A stretch of 64,000 bases of DNA. Source: Bosea sp. (in: a-proteobacteria) (lineage in GTDB: Bacteria > Pseudomonadota > Alphaproteobacteria > Rhizobiales > Beijerinckiaceae). The notes beneath the pieces are model-generated. The model did no database searches and was not told the DNA's origin. It worked only from the letters and a program-made list of their open reading frames with translations. Both the position numbers and the translations under genes were made by a program. The stretch is taken from assembly GCA_023910605.1 (NCBI GenBank), contig JAAVVV010000001.1:1354698-1418697 (forward strand). Direction: 5' to 3'. Of the stretch, positions 8,896-18,716 are shown one piece after another. Numbering within the stretch: the first letter of the stretch is position 1; the number at the start of each line of letters is the position of its first letter.

Positions 8896-10005
8896 ATGAA
8901 GATCGACGGGATGCCGTATCGCACAATCTGGCCACACGCGGATGGCCGGTCGGTCGAGGTCATCGACCAGACGCGGCTGCCGCATGCGTTCGACATCGCG
9001 CGCCTTGCAACACTGGCGGATGCTGCGCATGCAATCCGCAGCATGGTTGTTCGCGGCGCGCCACTGATCGGTGTTGCGGCGGCCTATGGCGTCGCCATCG
9101 CCATGCATGAGGACGCGTCGGATGCCGGGCTTGCCCATGCCTGCCATATCCTGCTTGCGACCCGGCCGACCGCCGTCAACCTGCGCTGGGCAATAGACGC
9201 GATGCGCCAGGCGCTCGCGCCGCTGCCACCTGTCGCGCGGTTCGCCGCCGCCTGGGCACATGCTGGCGCGATTGCCGAGGCGGATGTCGCGATCTCCCGT
9301 CGCATCGGCGAGGCGGGCCTGCCGCTGATCGCGGAGATCCATGCGAGAACGGGCCGCAGGGTCAATATCCTCACGCATTGCAATGCCGGGTGGCTGGCCA
9401 CGGTGGATTGGGGCACCGCGACCGCCCCGATCTACATGGCGCATGATGCCGGCATTCCCGTGCATGTCTTTGTGGACGAAACGCGGCCACGCAACCAGGG
9501 CGCGTCGCTCACGGCCTATGAGCTTGGGCATCACGGCGTTCCGCACACGATCATCGTCGACAATGCCGGCGGGCATCTGATGCAGCACGGGATGGTGGAT
9601 CTCTGCATTGTCGGAACCGACCGGACGACCGCGCGCGGCGATGTCTGCAACAAGATCGGCACCTACCTGAAGGCGCTGGCGGCGAAGGCGAATGACGTTC
9701 CCTTCTATGTCGCACTGCCGGAAACCACGATCGACTGGACGATCACGGATGGCATCCGCGACATTCCCATCGAGGAGCGGGATGGCCGCGAGGTCACGCA
9801 TATGACCGGCCGTCTTGATGGCGGCGGCATCGCTACGGTCGAGATCATAGCGCCCGGCTCCCCGGTCTCGAATTTCGCCTTCGACGTGACCCCGGCCGCG
9901 CTCGTGACCGCGCTGATCACGGATCGGGGCGTCTGCACGGCTTCCGCGGAAGGGTTGCAGGATCTCTTCGGAGCACGCCGACAGCGGGGAGAGGCCCAAC
10001 GGTGA
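8896..10005 (+). CDS. mtnA: S-methyl-5-thioribose-1-phosphate isomerase
   Basis: 369 residues, normal for MtnA (eIF2B-like fold). Conserved: [14 protein letters not shown], the catalytic Cys162 in [10 protein letters not shown] and Asp242 in [10 protein letters not shown], followed by CNKIGTY. It converts the aldose-1-phosphate to the ketose-1-phosphate. No mtnB, mtnC or mtnD follows, so the classical methionine salvage route is not encoded here. The neighbouring class II aldolase instead provides the exit. An upstream in-frame start at 8857 would overlap mtnK and is less likely. Confidence 0.92.
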   Translation: MKIDGMPYRTIWPHADGRSVEVIDQTRLPHAFDIARLATLADAAHAIRSMVVRGAPLIGVAAAYGVAIAMHEDASDAGLAHACHILLATRPTAVNLRWAIDAMRQALAPLPPVARFAAAWAHAGAIAEADVAISRRIGEAGLPLIAEIHARTGRRVNILTHCNAGWLATVDWGTATAPIYMAHDAGIPVHVFVDETRPRNQGASLTAYELGHHGVPHTIIVDNAGGHLMQHGMVDLCIVGTDRTTARGDVCNKIGTYLKALAAKANDVPFYVALPETTIDWTITDGIRDIPIEERDGREVTHMTGRLDGGGIATVEIIAPGSPVSNFAFDVTPAALVTALITDRGVCTASAEGLQDLFGARRQRGEAQR

Positions 10006-10062
10006 CAGGAACGCGCTTCCGCGACGCGTAGGAACCACAAGAACAGCAAACCCGGAAAAAAG

Positions 10063-10069
10063 AAGGAGG
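10063..10069 (+). promoter_or_regulatory. Consensus ribosome-binding site of the flavoprotein gene
   Basis: AAGGAGG, 8 nt before the ATG at 10078. It is the strongest such site in the operon and follows a 72-bp gap, so this last gene is set up for high, independent translation. Confidence 0.7.
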
Positions 10070-10077
10070 AATTCAGG

Positions 10078-11880
10078 ATGGCCGAGAAGAACCCGACGCA
10101 AAGCGTCACTGCATGGCTTTCAAGCTTCCAATCTGCGCTTGACCGCCAGGATATCGTCGCCGCTGCCGCCATGTTCGACGCCGACAGCTATTGGCGCGAT
10201 CTCGTCGCCTTCAGCTGGAACATCTGCACGGTTGAAGGCCATGCCGGCATCAGGGACATGCTCTCCCACAGGCTGGAGGAAACTCGCCCGTCAAACTGGC
10301 GAATCGAGGGCGAGGCCAGTGTTGACGGCGGCGTCACCTCCGCGTGGTTCACCTTCGAGACCGCAACGGCGCGAGGGCGCGGCCAGATCCGCCTCAAGGG
10401 CGACAAATGCTGGACACTGCTGACCACCATGACCGAACTCAAGGGTCACGAGGAGAAGAAAGGGCCGACGCGGGCGCTCGGCACCGAGCATGGTGTCGTC
10501 AGGGATCGGAAGAACTGGCTCGAGAAGAAGCAGCAGGAGGCCGCCGAGCTTGGCTATTCCACGCAGCCCTACTGCGTGATCATCGGCGGCGGACAGGGGG
10601 GCATAGCGCTTGGCGCACGCCTGCGGCGCCTCGGCGTTCCGACCATCATCATCGAGAAGAACGAGCGCCCCGGCGATTCCTGGCGCAAGCGCTACAAGTC
10701 GCTCTGTCTGCATGATCCGGTCTGGTACGACCATCTCCCCTATCTGCCATTCCCGGATGACTGGCCAGTCTTCTCGCCGAAGGACAAGATCGGCGACTGG
10801 CTGGAAATGTATACAAAGATCATGGAGTTGAACTACTGGGCCAGCACCACCTGCGAGGGCGCCAGCTTCGATGAAGACAGTGGCGAATGGACGGTCAACG
10901 TCACACGCAACGGGCAGAAGGTGACGCTGCGGCCCAGGCAACTCGTGCTTGCCACCGGCATGTCCGCCGTGCCGAACATCCCGAAATTTCTTGGCGCCGA
11001 GACCTTCAAGGGTGAGCAGCACCATTCGTCAAGGCATCCGGGTGGCGATGCCTATAGCGGCAAGAAATGCGTTGTCATCGGTTCGAACAATTCGTCGCAC
11101 GATATCTGCGCCGATCTCTGGGAACATGGTGCGGACGTTACGATGATCCAGCGTTCATCGACGCATATCGCCAGGTCCGATACGCTGATGGATCTTGCTC
11201 TGGGCGGACTCTATTCGGAAAAGGCGCTCGAAAATGGCATCGACCATAACATGGCGGACCTGATCTTTGCCTCGATTCCCTACAAGATCATGCACAGCTT
11301 CCAGATCCCGGTTTACGAAGAGATGGAACGGCGCGATGCCGATCTGTATGCGCGGCTGAAGAAGGCGGGGTTCATGCTTGATTTCGGCGATGACGGATCC
11401 GGCCTGTTCATGAAGTATCTCCGGCGCGGCTCGGGCTACTACATCGATGTCGGCGCATCCGATCTGGTCGCGGACGGCAAGATCAAGCTCAAGAGCGGGC
11501 CGGGCGCGGCGGTGAAAGAGATCAGGCCGCATTCGATTGTCTTCGCGGACGGCGCCGAACTGCCGGCGGACCTGATCGTCTATGCAACCGGATACGGCTC
11601 AATGAATGGCTGGGCAGCGCAACTCATCTCGAAGGAAGTCGCGGACAAGGTCGGCAAATGCTGGGGACTTGGGTCCGGCACGACCAAGGACCCCGGCCCC
11701 TGGGAGGGCGAGCTTCGGAACATGTGGAAGCCTACCCACCAGCCAAATCTCTGGTTCCATGGCGGTAACCTGCACCAATCGCGGCATTACTCGCTGTTTC
11801 TTTCGCTGCAACTGAAGGCGCGGATGGAAGGCATCCCCACGCCGGTCTATGGCATGGGGCCGGTCCACCACCTGTCCTGA
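10078..11880 (+). CDS. Flavin-dependent monooxygenase-like protein with N-terminal NTF2/SnoaL-like domain
   Basis: 600 residues. Residues ~1-130 look like a small NTF2/SnoaL-like alpha+beta domain (ALDRQDIVAAAAMFD; WFTFETATARGRGQIRL). From ~160 an FAD Rossmann motif (CVIIGGGQGGIALGARL) begins. A flavin monooxygenase-like fingerprint follows (FKGEQHHSSRH), then a second nucleotide fold with a degenerate glycine motif (VVIGSNNSSHD) and the closing LIVYATGYGSMNGW. The architecture fits class B FAD/NADPH monooxygenases (FMO, YUCCA, Baeyer-Villiger types), which oxygenate sulfur, nitrogen or carbonyl groups. Same strand as mtnA and downstream of it. Inference: it may oxidise the aldehyde or thioether from the aldolase step. 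The substrate is unknown. Confidence 0.8.
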   Translation: MAEKNPTQSVTAWLSSFQSALDRQDIVAAAAMFDADSYWRDLVAFSWNICTVEGHAGIRDMLSHRLEETRPSNWRIEGEASVDGGVTSAWFTFETATARGRGQIRLKGDKCWTLLTTMTELKGHEEKKGPTRALGTEHGVVRDRKNWLEKKQQEAAELGYSTQPYCVIIGGGQGGIALGARLRRLGVPTIIIEKNERPGDSWRKRYKSLCLHDPVWYDHLPYLPFPDDWPVFSPKDKIGDWLEMYTKIMELNYWASTTCEGASFDEDSGEWTVNVTRNGQKVTLRPRQLVLATGMSAVPNIPKFLGAETFKGEQHHSSRHPGGDAYSGKKCVVIGSNNSSHDICADLWEHGADVTMIQRSSTHIARSDTLMDLALGGLYSEKALENGIDHNMADLIFASIPYKIMHSFQIPVYEEMERRDADLYARLKKAGFMLDFGDDGSGLFMKYLRRGSGYYIDVGASDLVADGKIKLKSGPGAAVKEIRPHSIVFADGAELPADLIVYATGYGSMNGWAAQLISKEVADKVGKCWGLGSGTTKDPGPWEGELRNMWKPTHQPNLWFHGGNLHQSRHYSLFLSLQLKARMEGIPTPVYGMGPVHHLS

Positions 11881-11941
11881 CGCAAAGCCCCGCAGGGCGC
11901 CGTTCCGGGTGCTTTCAAGCGGCAGACAAGGCAACTGACGC

Positions 11942-11960
11942 ACGGCGGGAGGTCCGCCGT
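11942..11960 (+). terminator. Possible terminator hairpin after the flavoprotein gene
   Basis: ACGGCGG-GAGGT-CCGCCGT, a 7-bp perfect stem with a 5-nt loop, 62 nt past the stop codon. No T-run follows, so it would be weak or Rho-assisted. Confidence 0.35.
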
Positions 11961-12108
11961 TGAGCGGATATGCTGGCGGAGGAACAACATTGTGTTCGTA
12001 TGCCGGGGCGCCAGAGCCGCCCCGGCGCGCTGACGCATCTGACGGATGCGAGCGCCGATACCGATCCGCCCAGGCCGAAACCGCCAGGGCTGGATCGGGC
12101 GCAAGGCC

Positions 12109-12240
12109 TCAGCTCCAGTCGGTGATGATCTCCGCGCGTCCTTCGAAGCCTTCATCGAAGCGTGTGTTGGAGTTCTGGGCCGATTCCGCTGAGTTCTTCG
12201 AGATGGCGTCAGACATGGGCTTCGAGAACCGGTCGGTCAT
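12109..12240 (-). CDS. Unrecognised 43-residue reading frame
   Basis: ATG at 12240 to TGA at 12109. The peptide is hydrophilic (it includes SKNSAESAQNSNTRFDEG) and is not recognised. An in-frame stop lies four codons upstream. No convincing ribosome site. It is listed only because the surrounding 530 bp hold nothing better; it may be chance. Confidence 0.15.
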   Translation of the reverse strand: MTDRFSKPMSDAISKNSAESAQNSNTRFDEGFEGRAEIITDWS

Positions 12241-12410
12241 TGGCCGTCCTCAGGTTCGCCTGGTTCTCGCAAGCCCGAGCATCACCCGAAGATCGATCAA
12301 TGGCCGCCGCCATCAGCCCGGCCGCTACAGCGCTGTTGAGGGCGAGCAGCCGGGACGATGGCAAACGTCGAGCTACACCACGCGGACGGAAACGATCGGA
12401 GGTGTCCAGA

Positions 12411-13313
12411 TCATTCAGGCAATGCCTGGAGGGCGAACGCCGCCTTCATAAATGGGCTGATCGGAACGCCTATCGGATCAAACCACTTGGCGTATATCTT
12501 TTCAGCCTCGCCAGATCGAAAAGCGTTGGCGAGAGCTCTGTTGACGACCAGGCGGAATGCGGAATCATCACGACGCACCATTATGCCATAGGGGTCGTAA
12601 GTAAGCAGACGGCCTATCACTTCCAGCTCGTCCTTCACCCGCGATTTAGAAAGCAATCCGTACAATACGATGTCGTCAGTTGCGAAAGCGTCTACGCTAT
12701 TTGTTTCAACTGCTGCCAATCCGTCTGCATAATCCTTAAGAACGGTCAACCGGATGTTCTGCAGTTTGCCAGAATCGATCATCGCCTTGATGGCGCGCTC
12801 ATTGGTTGACCCGCCAACTACGCCAATGGACCGGGACTGCAAGTCCTCAATCTCCCTAGCCTTTAATGCCTTTCTGGCTAGCATCCGGGTGCCCGTTGTA
12901 AAATAAACAGCAGAAAAATCCACTTGCTGTTGTCTGCTGAGCGTATTCGTGGTGGAACCACATTCCATGTCGATGGATTGATCTACGACCATCGGAATTC
13001 GTGTCTGCGCGGTGACCATCAGATAATCGACTTGAATTCCCGGTTTCTTTAGGACAATTTTGACTTCATCAACTACGCGATTACATAGATCCATGGCATA
13101 GCCGACCGGCTGCTTCTTCTCATCATAATATGAAAATGGGATGGAGGACTCGCGGTGGCCGACTGTAATCTTATTGCTATCATTTATCTTTTTTAATGTT
13201 CCATAGATTTCTTGTGCCTCGACTTTTCCTGGCACGCTGACTATCGACAACGAGGCGACGATGCATGCTGCCAGAAAGCAATCTTTCGGATTTTGAGCGG
13301 TAACGTTTTTCAT
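12411..13313 (-). CDS. Amino-acid ABC transporter substrate-binding protein (glutamate/aspartate GltI-like), orphan
   Basis: 300 residues from ATG 13313, preceded by a good ribosome site (AAAGGGGAC). A signal peptide (CFLAACIVASLSIVSVPG...VEA) leads into a type 2 binding protein (SBP_bac_3) with ITVGHRESSIPFSYYDEK, VGYAMDLCNRV and IDMECGSTTNTLSRQ, much like GltI/AatJ glutamate-aspartate binders. It ends in KWFDPIGVPISPF. No permease or ATPase genes adjoin it. Its base composition is visibly less GC-rich than its neighbours, which suggests recent transfer. A perfect FNR/FixK-type site lies 54 bp upstream of the start. Confidence 0.88.
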   Translation of the reverse strand: MKNVTAQNPKDCFLAACIVASLSIVSVPGKVEAQEIYGTLKKINDSNKITVGHRESSIPFSYYDEKKQPVGYAMDLCNRVVDEVKIVLKKPGIQVDYLMVTAQTRIPMVVDQSIDMECGSTTNTLSRQQQVDFSAVYFTTGTRMLARKALKAREIEDLQSRSIGVVGGSTNERAIKAMIDSGKLQNIRLTVLKDYADGLAAVETNSVDAFATDDIVLYGLLSKSRVKDELEVIGRLLTYDPYGIMVRRDDSAFRLVVNRALANAFRSGEAEKIYAKWFDPIGVPISPFMKAAFALQALPE

Positions 13314-13339
13314 GGTCACGTCCCCTTTTTCAGGGATGA

Positions 13340-13380
13340 ACGATAGCTCTGGCTGCAACAATTCTATTGATCCAAATCAA
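13340..13380 (-). promoter_or_regulatory. Predicted FNR/FixK-dependent promoter of the orphan binding protein
   Basis: The box TTGAT-CCAA-ATCAA (13367-13380) is a perfect FNR/FixK-type inverted repeat. On the minus strand it is followed by a weak -10 (TATCGT, complement of 13340-13345). If the box is centred at -41.5, transcription would start near 13332, about 19 nt before the ATG. That spacing fits a class II activator promoter switched on at low oxygen. Confidence 0.55.
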
Positions 13381-13582
13381 GTATTCGCGCATCAGAAGAT
13401 TGGTTCGGGTCATTTTCTGCACAATCGGCATCGCGCGTGCCGAAGCGAAACTGACCCTGTTCAAGGTGATGTCCCCACGCGTGGTGTAGCTTCTCACCAC
13501 TGACCGCTTTCGCATGTCGGACAGGGGTGGCGTCCGGCTTGCAATTCCAGCCGCTGCAAGACACCCTTGCGATCAAGCCAGG

Positions 13583-13650
13583 CCCCCCCCAAGCCAGGCC
13601 CACCCCCAAGCCAGCCCCCCCCCCCAAGGACACCCCCAAGGACACCCCCC
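13583..13650 (+). repeat. C-rich low-complexity tract directly before the aldo/keto reductase start
   Basis: A run of eight C (13583-13590), a run of eleven C (13615-13625), two copies of AAGGACACCCCC and a final C6 abut the ATG at 13651. The other strand carries six G-runs with short gaps, a G-quadruplex-forming pattern. No ribosome site is present in the tract. Confidence 0.8.
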
Positions 13651-14658
13651 ATGCAAACGCGCAAGCTTGGCCGCTCAGGCCTTCAGGTCTCGCCCATCAC
13701 GCTCGGCACCATGATGTTCGGCGGCGCGACGGACGAGGCGGCTTCGGTGCGCATCATCGCCTCGGCGCGCGATGCGGGGGTGAATTTCATCGACACGGCC
13801 GACGCCTACAATGAAGGCCGCTCCGAGGAGGTTGTCGGCCGCGCCATCAAGGCTGACCGCGACCGCTGGGTTGTGGCCACCAAGGCGGCCAACGCGATGG
13901 GCGAGGGGCCGAACGAGAAAGGCCTCTCGCGCAAATGGCTGATGCAGGCTGCGGATGCGAGCCTGAAGCGCCTCGGCGCCGACTACATCGACATCCTCTA
14001 CATCCACAAGGAAGATCACGGCACCCCGCTGGATGAGACCGTTCGGGCGCTGGGCGATCTGGTGCGCGCGGGCAAGATCCGCTATTTCGGCGTCTCCAAT
14101 CACCGCTCCTGGCGCGTGGCGGAGATCTGCAATCTCTGCGACCGGATGGGGCTGGACCGGCCCGTGGTCAGCCAGCCATATTACAACGCGTTCAACCGCA
14201 TGCCGGAAGTCGAGCACCTGCCGGCCTGCGGATTTTATGGCCTCGGCGTCGTGCCCTATTCGCCGCTGGCGCGCGGCATCCTCACCGGGAAATACCTGCC
14301 GGGGCAAGACGCGCCAGAGGGCACGCGCGTGGCCCGCGGCGACAAGCGCGTGCTGCAGACCGAATGGCGGCCTGAATCGCTGCGCCTCGCCCAGAAGGTC
14401 AAGGCCAGGGCTGAAAAGCGCGGCATGAGCGCAGGCCAGTTCGCGTTTCTGTGGGTGCTCGCCAACCCGTTCGTGAGTTCGGTGATCGCCGGCCCGCGCA
14501 CCATGGAGCAGTGGAGCGACTATCTCGGCGCCTTCGCCCATGCCTGGAACCCGGCGGACGAGGCCTTCATCGATGGCCTCGTCGCGCCTGGCCATCCCTC
14601 GACGCCGGGCTACAGCGATCCGGCCTATCCGCTGGAGGGGCGGCCCGTGGCCGGCTGA
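13651..14658 (+). CDS. Aldo/keto reductase
   Basis: 335 residues, (beta/alpha)8 NADPH-dependent oxidoreductase of the AKR12/YghZ-like type. The catalytic tetrad is D48 and Y53 in FIDTADAYN, K78 in VVATKAAN and H119 in LYIHKED. The C-terminal cofactor segment reads SSVIAGPRTMEQ. The frame is open upstream to 13567 through a proline-rich stretch (PPKPGPPPSQPPPP), but MQTRKLGRSGLQVS is the normal family start. It reduces aldehydes or ketones; the substrate is unknown. Single gene, convergent with the FkbM gene. Confidence 0.92.
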   Translation: MQTRKLGRSGLQVSPITLGTMMFGGATDEAASVRIIASARDAGVNFIDTADAYNEGRSEEVVGRAIKADRDRWVVATKAANAMGEGPNEKGLSRKWLMQAADASLKRLGADYIDILYIHKEDHGTPLDETVRALGDLVRAGKIRYFGVSNHRSWRVAEICNLCDRMGLDRPVVSQPYYNAFNRMPEVEHLPACGFYGLGVVPYSPLARGILTGKYLPGQDAPEGTRVARGDKRVLQTEWRPESLRLAQKVKARAEKRGMSAGQFAFLWVLANPFVSSVIAGPRTMEQWSDYLGAFAHAWNPADEAFIDGLVAPGHPSTPGYSDPAYPLEGRPVAG

Positions 14659-14712
14659 CCGGCAGATGTCATTGCCGTCGCGATCTGTCCTTGAAGGGCT
14701 GATTCCGGGCGC

Positions 14713-15065
14713 ATGCGCATTCCCGTGGCCATGTCCGTGGCGACGCTCATCCTCGTCAATCTGGTGCCGCTGGCCGACGGCCGCTTCCTGTTCCGGTTCG
14801 CGAATGTCATGATTGGCGCGGCCAATCTGCTGCGCAAGGGCGTGCGGCTGCGCGGCGCGAGGCGATGGTCTGCATGCCCTTCTTCACGGTGCTCTGTTTC
14901 GGCTTCTGCGCGGTGCAGGGCCTTGCGCTGCTCGTGCTGCTGGTGATGCTCAGGACGCTCATCGACGCAAGCGCCCACCTGAATGAGCGGCTCAAACCGG
15001 GGCCAGCCGCCACGGCGCAGGGCTGTCGGCTTGGGCTGATGGTTCCCGCGCGCTCAGGGGTGGAG
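14713..15065 (+). pseudogene. Possible small membrane protein gene split by a frameshift
   Basis: One frame from ATG 14713 encodes a hydrophobic start (MSVATLILVNLVPLADGRF) and ~50 plausible residues, then turns into Cys/Ser-rich noise. A second frame from 14865 encodes MPFFTVLCFGFCAVQGLALL and a further hydrophobic stretch ending in LIDASAHLNERLKPG. A one-base change near 14862 would join them into a two-helix protein. The family is not recognised. It fills the 410-bp gap between the AKR and FkbM genes. The two frames might instead be two independent small ORFs or chance. Confidence 0.25.
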
Positions 15066-15069
15066 CGGA

Positions 15070-15882
15070 TCAGCTTGTCGGGTTGTTCGGGCCGCGCTCT
15101 GGCTCCCGGGCGAAGAATTTGCGCCTTGCACGCAACTCGCTGTCATGACGCACGAAGATCATATCGCACTGGAACAGCACATGGTCCGTCCGCCGTCGCT
15201 CCATCCCGCACACATCATAGGCAAGGAAGCCTGCTGCGGCCATGAACCCGACGACCTCATGAAACAGGGGGGCCCCCTCGTTGTAAGTCAGCAGCGAGAC
15301 TTCAAGGATCACCACTTCAGCCAGGCCGAGGGTCTTCGTCGCCCCCTTCAGAATTTCGAGTTCAAAGCCTTGCGTGTCGAGCTTGATCAGCAGGGGCCCG
15401 GTCAGGGCAAGCCCAGCCACAACGTCGTCCATCCTGCGCATTGGCAATGCCACTTGCGTCCGATCGAAGGGGGTGACTTCCGGCAGCACCGACGAGCCCG
15501 TGCCCATGACATGGAACACCACGTTGTCACGGTTGTCAGGTCCGAGGAGGGCGATGTTGACCGAGCCTCCATTGCCTGTCTTCGCGAGTGCTGCATTCAG
15601 CGCGGGCTTCTGCGTCGGTTGTGCCTCGAACAGATGGAACGCCGCGTCTGGAAACGCTTTCGACGCCATGCTCGCCCAATGCCCTTCATGCGCTCCTACA
15701 TCCAGCACGGTCCGTGGGGCGAAGCCCACAGCTGCCAGATTTTCGAGGCTGCCCTGCATGCTCACCACCGACCGCTCGATCAGAGCGGCGGGCGACGCAA
15801 CCTTGTGAAACAGGCGAAGCAGTCGGCTTTGAAAACGACCTGGAGATGCTCTTCCCACGCTGCGCCAACTCCGCCCAAGCAA
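15070..15882 (-). CDS. FkbM-family SAM-dependent methyltransferase
   Basis: About 270 residues. SAM motif VLDVGAHEGHWA, acidic second strand FHLFEAQP, and the FkbM hallmarks IKLDTQGFELEILKGA and VVILEVSL. The family O-methylates sugars or polyketides, often on surface polysaccharides. The frame opens at a TTG (15882); GTG 15858 or ATG 15759 are other possible starts, the last sitting just before the catalytic domain. No glycan cluster surrounds it, so the target is unknown. Confidence 0.85.
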   Translation of the reverse strand: MLGRSWRSVGRASPGRFQSRLLRLFHKVASPAALIERSVVSMQGSLENLAAVGFAPRTVLDVGAHEGHWASMASKAFPDAAFHLFEAQPTQKPALNAALAKTGNGGSVNIALLGPDNRDNVVFHVMGTGSSVLPEVTPFDRTQVALPMRRMDDVVAGLALTGPLLIKLDTQGFELEILKGATKTLGLAEVVILEVSLLTYNEGAPLFHEVVGFMAAAGFLAYDVCGMERRRTDHVLFQCDMIFVRHDSELRARRKFFAREPERGPNNPTS

Positions 15883-15922
15883 ACCCGCGCGTGGCAGACG
15901 GCGAGCCCATGCAAATCCTGAT

Positions 15923-15938
15923 CGTCACGTATGTGACG
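15923..15938. promoter_or_regulatory. Palindrome upstream of the FkbM gene
   Basis: CGTCAC-GTAT-GTGACG, 6-bp arms with a 4-bp gap, 41-56 bp before the predicted start of the methyltransferase. A possible operator; no promoter can be fixed. Confidence 0.25.
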
Positions 15939-16099
15939 CCAGGCATAAATGTTCAATGGCTTCCGTCTACCCCACAGGGCCAGCAGCCAGCTTCCCGCAT
16001 CGGGCCAACAGGGCTTCACCGGCTGCAAGAGCACCCACGCCAACGACCAACAGCGAGATCAGGCCGTCGGTCTCGCCTTGCATCGTTGCACTTGCGCCC

Positions 16100-18535
<2,436 letters not shown>

Positions 18536-18565
18536 TCAAATCCAAGTCGATTGATTCGAGTTTGG

Positions 18566-18594
18566 AATATAGGCGTCGCAGGCCGTTATTTCAC
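18566..18594 (-). promoter_or_regulatory. Predicted gyrB promoter
   Basis: On the minus strand GTGAAA (complement of 18589-18594), a 17-nt spacer and TATATT (complement of 18566-18571). This predicts a start near 18558 and a leader of about 31 nt. A DnaA-box-like CTATCCACA (one mismatch to the consensus, complement of 18645-18653) lies 50 bp further upstream. Confidence 0.45.
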
Positions 18595-18716
18595 CCCCGG
18601 AAGCTCGATAAAACCGGATTGGAATCAGATGGTTAGAGATTAAGTGTGGATAGGGTGTCCCATCCTCGCCGAAGCGGGGCGATTTGCACAGCCCAGGCCG
18701 ATCATCCGCGTCCGCC

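Larger units (their letters stand above)
11881..12410. other. 530-bp gap after the operon; no secure gene
   Basis: No reading frame here has clear protein character on either strand. It holds a small hairpin just after the flavoprotein gene (see 11942-11960) and one 43-codon minus-strand frame (see 12109-12240). The gap separates the co-oriented sugar operon from the more AT-rich gene on the minus strand, so it could be the junction of two acquired blocks. Confidence 0.5.

Noticed and set aside
783..9995. AI-2 (Lsr) uptake operon
   Set aside because: Transporter and FGGY kinase resemble Lsr parts, but there is no LsrF, LsrG or LsrR, and mtnK, mtnA and a FucA-type aldolase are present.
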